DNA of 7,596 nucleotides. It comes from Pseudomonadota bacterium (GTDB lineage Bacteria; Pseudomonadota; Alphaproteobacteria; Rhizobiales; Xanthobacteraceae). Under the pieces are notes generated by a model. The model ran no database searches, was not told the origin of the DNA, and saw nothing but the letters and a program-made list of their open reading frames with translations. Where the stretch lies: assembly GCA_021823875.1 (NCBI GenBank), contig JAKAMD010000164.1, forward strand, positions 1 to 7,596. The letters run 5' to 3'. Numbering within the stretch: position 1 is the first letter of the stretch; every line of letters starts with the position of its first letter. Below, piece by piece: positions 1 to 6,215 of this stretch. Made by a program: the position numbers and the translations under genes.

Positions 1-600
1 GAAACCTTCCAACGAATTCGCAAGTTCGCTGGTCGCGACGGCGTCATCGTCGCCACGCTGTCGGGCGATGCTAACGTCCATTTCTTCCGGGAACGCGCGC
101 GCCAGGGGCTCGATGCCGAGATCCTGCCGGTAATGAGCCTGTCGTTGGGTGAAGCCGAGATGCCGGCGCTCAACGAGCGCAATCTAGTCGGCCATATGGT
201 GGCGTGGAACTATCTGCATGCGCTCGATACGCCCGAGAACCAGGCCTTCGTTTCCGAGTGGCGCGAATTCAATGGTGACGCACATGCCGTCACGAACGAT
301 CCCATGGAGGCGAGCTGGATCGGTTTTCAGCTCTGGGCGCAGGCCGTGGCGGCGGCCGGCACCACCGACGTCGGCGCAGTCAAGCACGCGCTCGCCGGCC
401 GCACGATTCGCGCGCCGTCTGGTTTCGATGTCAGACTCGATCCGGAGACCCAGCATCTGCACAAGCCGGCTTTCATCGGCCGCATGGACACGCGCAATTT
501 CATCTGGCCGGTCTGGCGCAGCGAGGGGCTGATCGCGCCCGAGCCGTGGAGCCCTTGGCTCGCGAGCGGCACCGCCGTGCCGCTACGCCGCGCAGGCTAG
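1..600 (+). CDS. urtA: UrtA-type urea/short-chain amide ABC transporter substrate-binding protein, C-terminal part (5' end outside window)
   Basis: This frame is open from the first base, so the gene enters from the left edge; 199 residues are visible, about half of a usual UrtA of 400-440. Seen in the fragment: TLSGDANVHFF (about 19-29), NLVGHMVAWNY (61-71), TNDPMEASWIG (about 98-108), APSGF (about 137-141), HLHKP (152-156) and PWSPWL (182-187). These match the conserved C-terminal lobe of the periplasmic type I binding proteins that deliver urea to the UrtBCDE permease. The family also includes AmiC-like amide sensors, but the PWSPWL tail favours UrtA. The signal peptide and most ligand contacts lie outside the window. 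No urtB follows: the next gene is convergent and shares the CTAG at the stop. It may be the last gene of its operon or an orphan binding protein, and the true substrate cannot be fixed from this half. Confidence 0.88.
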   Translation, partial: ETFQRIRKFAGRDGVIVATLSGDANVHFFRERARQGLDAEILPVMSLSLGEAEMPALNERNLVGHMVAWNYLHALDTPENQAFVSEWREFNGDAHAVTNDPMEASWIGFQLWAQAVAAAGTTDVGAVKHALAGRTIRAPSGFDVRLDPETQHLHKPAFIGRMDTRNFIWPVWRSEGLIAPEPWSPWLASGTAVPLRRAG

Positions 601-833
601 CCGTTCCAGCCGCCGCTTCCGGCCTTGGCGAAACTCGGATCGAGCCGGCAAGTCACATTCTTGTTTTTCTTGCCTTTCACGCCGAGCGCCTGCTTGCACT
701 CGGTCAGGCTGGAAAAGCCGCAGCGCACGGGGGAATTGGCTTGTTGGTGGAAACCGCACCAGTTCTCTGCCTGGGCGGGAACAATCGAGCTGGCCACGAG
801 GCCAGCAACGAAAAGGCCGATCGAACCACGCAT
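597..833 (-). CDS. DUF3551 family small exported cysteine-containing protein
   Basis: A 78-residue protein of unknown function. It has a signal peptide (MRGS, a hydrophobic core at about 4-20, then AQA with likely cleavage after Ala22) and a mature part of about 56 residues with four cysteines (26, 38, 46, 62). The spacing W-C, C-G-F, E-C, T-C is what I recognise from DUF3551, a family frequent in Bradyrhizobium and relatives. The cysteines could form two disulfides in the periplasm, which is an inference. The mature part is basic around GKKNKN (about 54-59). The frame stays open up to 980, but the start at 833 is chosen because an AGGAGA ribosome site lies 7 bases upstream and it puts the signal peptide at the N-terminus. 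The stop shares CTAG with the convergent urtA-like gene. It lies 62 bases after the DUF255 gene on the same strand, so readthrough is possible. Confidence 0.82.
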   Translation of the reverse strand: MRGSIGLFVAGLVASSIVPAQAENWCGFHQQANSPVRCGFSSLTECKQALGVKGKKNKNVTCRLDPSFAKAGSGGWNG

Positions 834-840
834 GTCGTCA

Positions 841-846
841 TCTCCT
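841..846 (-). promoter_or_regulatory. Ribosome binding site for the DUF3551 gene
   Basis: Read on the minus strand this is AGGAGA, followed by a 7-base spacer and ATG at 833. It decides the start against in-frame upstream starts that would place about 49 extra, non-signal residues in front of the signal peptide. Confidence 0.7.
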
Positions 847-875
847 GGTCGCGCCCCCGGGAGAGAGACCGATTG

Positions 876-892
876 TGCCGCGACTTGCGGCA
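876..892 (-). other. Small stem-loop between the DUF255 and DUF3551 genes
   Basis: TGCCGC (876-881) pairs with GCGGCA (887-892) around a 5-base loop, just after the DUF255 stop codon. No run of T follows in either direction, so it is at best a weak terminator or a processing/stability element. A 6-base stem in GC-rich DNA can arise by chance. Confidence 0.25.
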
Positions 893-895
893 AGA

Positions 896-2968
<2,073 letters not shown>

Positions 2969-3016
2969 GCGGCCACCCTAACGCGGATTGGCGGCAGCGC
3001 GAAATCTGCGAGGCCG

Positions 3017-3805
3017 CTACGGCGCGCGGCCGGTCGCGCGCAGCCAGACTTGCCGGTAGGCGCCGAGCTCGGTGAAGCCGCCGTCGACCGGCAGGTCGAT
3101 GCCGGTGAGATAAGCCGCCTCGTCGCTGGCGAGGAACATGACGGCGTGCGCCACATCTTCCAGGCTGGCGCTGCGGGCAAGCGGCGTCACGTATTCCATG
3201 GCTTCGACGAAATTGGCGGAAGCCGCGACCATCGGCGTCGGCACGATGCTGGGATGCACCGCGTTCACCCGGATCTTGGCCGCGGCATATTCCATGGCCG
3301 CCGCTTTGGTCAGCCCGCGCAGGCCCCATTTCGAGGTGCTGTAGGCAGCGGCGAAGTGGCCATTGATGCCGGCGGTCGAGCCGATGTTGACAATCGCGCC
3401 GCCGCCGCTCTCGCGCATCAGCGGCACCGCGGCGCGGATACCGAGGAAGACGCCGGTCAGGTTGACCGCTAGGATGCGCTCCCAATCGGCGCGCATGGTG
3501 TGTTCGAGGTCGACGCCGCGCAGCGACACGCCGGCATTATTCACCAGCACATGCAAGGCCCCAAATCGCGCCTTGGTGAAAGCGACCGCCTCGGCCCAAT
3601 CCGGTTCGCTGGTGACATCGAGCTTGCGGAATTCAGCGATGTTGCCGGTTTGGCGGATGTCATGCACCAGCGCATCGCCCTCCTCCGCCAGCACATCGGC
3701 GACGATCACCCGCGCGCCGGCTTGCGCGAATAGGCGGGCCTCGGCGGCGCCCTGCCCGCGGCTGGCGCCGGTGATGAGCACGGTCTTGTCGGCGAAATTC
3801 GGCAT
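3017..3805 (-). CDS. Short-chain dehydrogenase/reductase (SDR), NAD-preferring classical type
   Basis: A 262-residue classical SDR that should catalyse NAD(P)-dependent oxidation of a hydroxyl or reduction of a carbonyl in the cytosol. Seen: the cofactor glycine motif TGASRGQG (12-19), Asp37 at the end of the second beta strand (usually favouring NAD(H)), LDV (62-64), NNAG (89-92), Asn115, and the catalytic Ser143, Tyr155 and Lys159 (YSTSK). Near the C-terminus HPSIVPTPMV replaces the common HPG turn, and LPVDGGFTELG is typical. The stretch around GHFAAAYSTSKWGLRGL resembles proteins annotated as 3-alpha/20-beta-hydroxysteroid dehydrogenase or glucose 1-dehydrogenase, but substrate cannot be read from sequence. 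The start at 3805 fits the usual SDR N-terminus (a few residues before the first strand). The ribosome site is weak (AGAGCGAAG-like). The gene stands 48 bases upstream of the DUF255 gene and after a strong hairpin that ends the preceding unit. Confidence 0.95.
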   Translation of the reverse strand: MPNFADKTVLITGASRGQGAAEARLFAQAGARVIVADVLAEEGDALVHDIRQTGNIAEFRKLDVTSEPDWAEAVAFTKARFGALHVLVNNAGVSLRGVDLEHTMRADWERILAVNLTGVFLGIRAAVPLMRESGGGAIVNIGSTAGINGHFAAAYSTSKWGLRGLTKAAAMEYAAAKIRVNAVHPSIVPTPMVAASANFVEAMEYVTPLARSASLEDVAHAVMFLASDEAAYLTGIDLPVDGGFTELGAYRQVWLRATGRAP

Positions 3806-3817
3806 GGCTTCGCTCTG

Positions 3818-3866
3818 GAAAAATCAAAATCACGTCGCGGGTGGGCACGCTTTACTTTGCCCACCC
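3818..3866 (-). terminator. Probable intrinsic terminator of the dehydrogenase-DUF2147 unit, dispersed-repeat-like hairpin
   Basis: GGGTGGGCA (3839-3847) pairs perfectly with TGCCCACCC (3858-3866), a 9-base stem with a 10-base loop. Read on the minus strand the stem lies about 25 bases after the DUF2147 stop and is followed, after about 8 bases, by the T-rich stretch ATTTTGATTTTT. This fits termination before the SDR gene. I recall very similar GGTGGGCA...TGCCCACC palindromes scattered between genes in Bradyrhizobium-like genomes, often giving spurious ORFs beginning like MVGTLRFAHPT. The plus-strand frame here reads MGTLYFAHP. The spacing to the T tract is longer than in a textbook terminator. 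Confidence 0.6.
3839..3866. repeat. 9-base perfect inverted repeat, GGGTGGGCA / TGCCCACCC
   Basis: This is the palindromic core of the terminator entry, listed separately because its sequence resembles a dispersed intergenic repeat of Rhizobiales as I remember it. Only one copy is visible in the window, so repeat status rests on memory rather than on this sequence. Confidence 0.5.
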
Positions 3867-3891
3867 CATTCTTGCTTGGTCGGTGTGCGCG

Positions 3892-4269
3892 TTACTTGAC
3901 CTTGGTCCAAGTCTCGCCTTGGCAAAGGACATAAGCCACGCAGCCCTTGAGATTAAGCGCGCGCGGCCCCTCCAAGGTGACGACGCCGGAATAGACCTTG
4001 CCCGATCCGGCATCGAGCAGGTCACCCTTCCAGGTATTGGCGCCGGACTTGACCGCGCCGTGCATGATGACGACGCCGATCTCCTTCTTGCGGCTTTGAT
4101 CCTTGACCGCGACCACCTTGCCGCACAGCTTGCCGCCGCAATTGTAGAAGCGGACCTGCGAGCCGGTCGACGGCCGCAGCCAGACACCATAAGGCTCGGC
4201 TGCATTGGCCGCGCCGATGGAGGCGAGCAACAGCGCACTTGCCGCCAGAATGATCGTCTTGCCGTGCAT
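3892..4269 (-). CDS. DUF2147 family exported protein
   Basis: A 125-residue protein with an N-terminal signal peptide (Lys4, hydrophobic core about 6-20, ANA with likely cleavage after Ala23). The mature part begins EPYGVWLRP and shows the DUF2147 pattern: RFYNCGGKLCGKVV (about 40-53), TWKGDLLDAGSGKVYSG (about 79-95), LTLE-type strand, then LKGCVAYVLCQGETWTKV (about 107-124). Cys44, 49, 110 and 116 are in the usual places. The family is small, periplasmic, beta-rich and lipocalin-like in appearance; its function is not well defined. The middle segment between the two halves is shorter than in many members, which carry an extra PLIGLPIL-like stretch. A GGAGGA ribosome site sits 4 bases before the ATG. 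It follows the dehydrogenase by 31 bases on the same strand and is probably cotranscribed with it, ending at the hairpin downstream. Confidence 0.9.
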   Translation of the reverse strand: MHGKTIILAASALLLASIGAANAAEPYGVWLRPSTGSQVRFYNCGGKLCGKVVAVKDQSRKKEIGVVIMHGAVKSGANTWKGDLLDAGSGKVYSGVVTLEGPRALNLKGCVAYVLCQGETWTKVK

Positions 4270-4273
4270 GTCT

Positions 4274-4279
4274 TCCTCC
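4274..4279 (-). promoter_or_regulatory. Ribosome binding site for the DUF2147 gene
   Basis: GGAGGA on the minus strand, 4 bases before the ATG at 4269. It is strong and lies in the 31-base gap after the dehydrogenase stop codon, so the downstream gene has its own initiation signal. Confidence 0.7.
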
Positions 4280-4300
4280 CTGTTCTCTTGGTTGTCGTGA

Positions 4301-5227
4301 TTAGCGTATGTCGAACACGAACTTGCCGCGCAGATGGCGGCCTTCGCTTATTTCATGCGCTTTCGCCGCGTCGGTGAGCTTGAGGTGGGTGATTTCCGGC
4401 GCGTGCACCGCACCGGCCTTGAACAATTCCAGCATACGCTCGAGATGGGCCCGATCGCGCTTGACGTCGGGTTTCATGGTGACGACGTCGCTACGCGGCA
4501 CCTGATAGCCTTCGTGCGCCGGCGAGATCCACGCCAGCCGCCCGCCAGGCTTCAGCACCTTGTAACAACCAGGCCGCACGTCGCCGCCGACGGTGTCGTA
4601 GACCACGTCGCAGATCGGACCGATATTGGTGAAGTCCTCTTTGTTGTAGTCGATCACCTGGTCGGCGCCGAGCTTGCGGACATAATCATGATTGCGCGCG
4701 CTGGCGGTGGTGATTACCTTGGCGCCGATATGCTTGGCGAGTTCGATGGCGAAGCCGGCCACGCCGCCGGCGCCGCCCTGGATCAAAATGGTTTCGCCCG
4801 CTTTCAGCTTGGCGGCATCTTCCAGTCCGGTGATCGCGGTGATGCTGATGAGGCCAAGCGCTGCCGCCTCGGCATGGCTGAGGGCGTCCGGCTTCTTGGC
4901 GACCAGTGCGGCTTTGGTGACCAGCTTTTCGGCATAGGTGCCTTCGATGCCCTGGTCCAACACGCCGAACACAGCATCGCCGACCTTGATGTCGGTGACG
5001 CCGGGACCGACCTGGCTGACCACGCCGGAAAAGTCGCGGCCCAGGATGTAGGGAAAGCGGTGGCGCTGATACATGCCGCCGCCGCGCCGCACTTTCTGAT
5101 CGGCGCCGTTGACGCTGGCCGCGTAGACATCGACCACGATCTCGCCCGGCCCGGCCACCGGGTCAGGCGCCTCGCCGTAACGCAGCATTTCGGGGCCGCC
5201 GTGTTGGGTGAGCAGCATGGCTTTCAT
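4301..5227 (-). CDS. Medium-chain dehydrogenase/reductase, NADPH:quinone oxidoreductase-like, zinc-free
   Basis: A 308-residue MDR enzyme expected to use NAD(P)H to reduce quinones, enones or similar carbonyls in the cytosol. The N-terminal GroES-like domain shows MKAMLLTQHGGPEML, ASVNGADQKVRRG (about 37-49), PYILGRDFSGVV (59-70) and VGDAVFG (82-88). The Rossmann domain carries GGAGGVAG (151-158), where Ala157 replaces the more usual Gly, plus ITTAS (172-176) and the family signature LGADQVIDY (186-194). It ends HLRGKFVFDIR, the typical MDR tail. The catalytic and structural zinc cysteines of alcohol dehydrogenases are absent, which places it with the quinone reductase/crotonase-like branch. 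The ATG at 5227 has a GGAGGA site 5 bases upstream. Downstream is the exported DUF2147 gene after 31 bases; upstream is a divergent hydrolase. The substrate is unknown. Confidence 0.94.
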   Translation of the reverse strand: MKAMLLTQHGGPEMLRYGEAPDPVAGPGEIVVDVYAASVNGADQKVRRGGGMYQRHRFPYILGRDFSGVVSQVGPGVTDIKVGDAVFGVLDQGIEGTYAEKLVTKAALVAKKPDALSHAEAAALGLISITAITGLEDAAKLKAGETILIQGGAGGVAGFAIELAKHIGAKVITTASARNHDYVRKLGADQVIDYNKEDFTNIGPICDVVYDTVGGDVRPGCYKVLKPGGRLAWISPAHEGYQVPRSDVVTMKPDVKRDRAHLERMLELFKAGAVHAPEITHLKLTDAAKAHEISEGRHLRGKFVFDIR

Positions 5228-5440
5228 GAGGTTCCTCCGAATTGCGCGACGGATGGGCAGAATGGATCAACCTGTTTATCGCGTCATGGCGGGATTTGTC
5301 CTCGTCTTCTCGCCGGTCGGGCGCAAGCCGGCTTTATTGAGATCACGAGGATAAACGGCGGATGAGAAGGGCGATATGGACCCACCTTTCGTTCGTTTGT
5401 GCCGGTGGTTAGGCTGGCGGCTTCCTTGGGGGGCTCAACA
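5228..5440. promoter_or_regulatory. Divergent intergenic region between the dehydrogenase and hydrolase genes
   Basis: This 213-base gap must hold the promoters of both outward-facing genes. On the minus strand GGAGGA (5233-5238) is the dehydrogenase ribosome site. On the plus strand GGGGGG (5428-5433) precedes the hydrolase ATG. A 10-base palindrome AAGCCGGCTT lies at 5325-5334, and GTTTATC (5274-5280) / GATAAAC (5350-5356) form a widely spaced inverted repeat. I could not assign convincing -35/-10 boxes; the AT-richer patches are around 5261-5280 and 5335-5356. Whether the palindromes bind a regulator is unknown. Confidence 0.4.
5428..5433 (+). promoter_or_regulatory. Ribosome binding site deciding the hydrolase start
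   Basis: A G-run, GGGGGG, ends 7 bases before the ATG at 5441. It supports 5441 over the in-frame GTG at 5399, which would add 14 residues in front of an otherwise normal signal peptide. Confidence 0.5.
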
Positions 5441-6148
5441 ATGATCGTAAATCTTCGGGGAATCGCGCTTGGCGCTGGGGCGCTTCTGCTGGCTGCGTTC
5501 AGCATGGGGACTGCGCTTGCGGCGGAAACGATCAATATCGGCGGTTCGCAGGCGGTGCTGCTGCGGCCGGTCGCGCCGGTGGCAAGCGTGATCTTGATGC
5601 CGGGTGGCGATGGCCGCATCGACGCCGGTCCGGGAGGACGGATTGGCCGCCTCAAGAATAATCAGCTCGTGCGCACCCGCTCCGCCTATTTCGCGCGGCG
5701 GCGGGCGGTCTTGGTGGTCGATGCCGACGTCAATCTTGCGCGCGCGGTCGAATACATGACGAAGATCAAACAGCCGGTCACGGTGATCGCCACCAGCCGC
5801 GGCACGCTACGCGCGGCCGAGGGCATTGCGGCTGGCGCGCGTCCCGATGCCCTGGTGCTGACCTCGGGATTTTTGACGGATGCTTCGGGAAGCAACCAGA
5901 ACGTCGCCAATATTCTCGGTTCGCCGGGGCGGCTGCCGAAGACATTGGTGATCCACCATCGCGAAGACGGCTGCCGATTCACGCAGCCGGCCGGCGTTGC
6001 GCCATTCATCAAATGGGCGCGCGGCAAGGCGCGCGTGGTCTGGCTCAGCGGCGGCAGTACGCAAGGAAATCCGTGCAAGGCCCGATCGCATCATGGCTTC
6101 CTGGGCCTGGATGGGCGCGTGGTCGGGCTGGCGGCGGGATTTCGGTAG
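5441..6148 (+). CDS. Exported alpha/beta-hydrolase-like protein
   Basis: A 235-residue protein. Residues 1-27 form a signal peptide (Arg6, hydrophobic core 8-20, TALA with likely cleavage after Ala27), so it should act in the periplasm or outside. The mature part reads as an alpha/beta-hydrolase: LMPGGDG (52-58) as a possible oxyanion loop, VLVVDAD (90-96), ATSRG (117-121) as the nucleophile elbow with Ser119, LVIHHREDGC (169-178) with a candidate acid at Asp176, and SHHGFLG (216-222) with the candidate catalytic His217 or His218. The elbow starts with Ala rather than the usual Gly of G-x-S-x-G. Cys178 and Cys212 sit near the acid and histidine loops and might form a disulfide. I recall similar proteins annotated only as alpha/beta hydrolase in Rhizobiales; the substrate is unknown. 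It is transcribed alone, divergent from the dehydrogenase and convergent with the cyclase. Confidence 0.82.
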   Translation: MIVNLRGIALGAGALLLAAFSMGTALAAETINIGGSQAVLLRPVAPVASVILMPGGDGRIDAGPGGRIGRLKNNQLVRTRSAYFARRRAVLVVDADVNLARAVEYMTKIKQPVTVIATSRGTLRAAEGIAAGARPDALVLTSGFLTDASGSNQNVANILGSPGRLPKTLVIHHREDGCRFTQPAGVAPFIKWARGKARVVWLSGGSTQGNPCKARSHHGFLGLDGRVVGLAAGFR

Positions 6149-6180
6149 CCGCAGGCATTCGCATGCAAGCGGGCTGCGGC
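6148..6180. terminator. Candidate stem-loop at the hydrolase 3' end
   Basis: GCCGCAG (6148-6154) pairs with CTGCGGC (6174-6180) around 19 bases, inside which CGC and GCG can extend the pairing. It begins at the last base of the hydrolase stop codon. No T run follows on either strand, so it could be a factor-dependent end or a 3' stabilising hairpin rather than a true intrinsic terminator. Confidence 0.35.
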
Positions 6181-6192
6181 ATCGTCAAGAAT

Positions 6193-6215
6193 GGTCGAAA
6201 CAGGGCGTTTCGGTC
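6193..6215. terminator. Second candidate stem-loop, overlapping the cyclase stop
   Basis: CGAAAC (6196-6201) pairs with GTTTCG (6207-6212) around a 5-base loop; in a plus-strand RNA, G-U pairs extend it by up to three more positions. It overlaps the TGA of the cyclase gene. With the hairpin at 6148-6180 it fills most of the 65-base convergent gap. No T tract follows. Confidence 0.3.

Noticed and set aside
3841..4377. Plus-strand frame beginning MGTLYFAHP
   Set aside because: The start lies inside the terminator hairpin and the rest is antisense to DUF2147. It is the usual artefact produced by this kind of palindrome.
5285..5353. 22-codon plus-strand ORF (MAGFVLVFSPVG...) in the divergent region
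   Set aside because: There is no ribosome site, no similarity I recognise, and it lies over a repeat-like segment. A leader peptide is possible but unsupported.
5274..5356. GTTTATC / GATAAAC inverted repeat as a hairpin or operator
   Set aside because: Only 7 bases with a 69-base spacer; a match this short is expected by chance in a region of this size. It is kept only as a note.
4334..5365. Long plus-strand open frame (343 codons) opposite the dehydrogenase gene
   Set aside because: It has no recognisable domain, is an antisense frame in GC-rich DNA, and lies fully over a clear MDR gene. Long antisense frames are expected from the codon bias.
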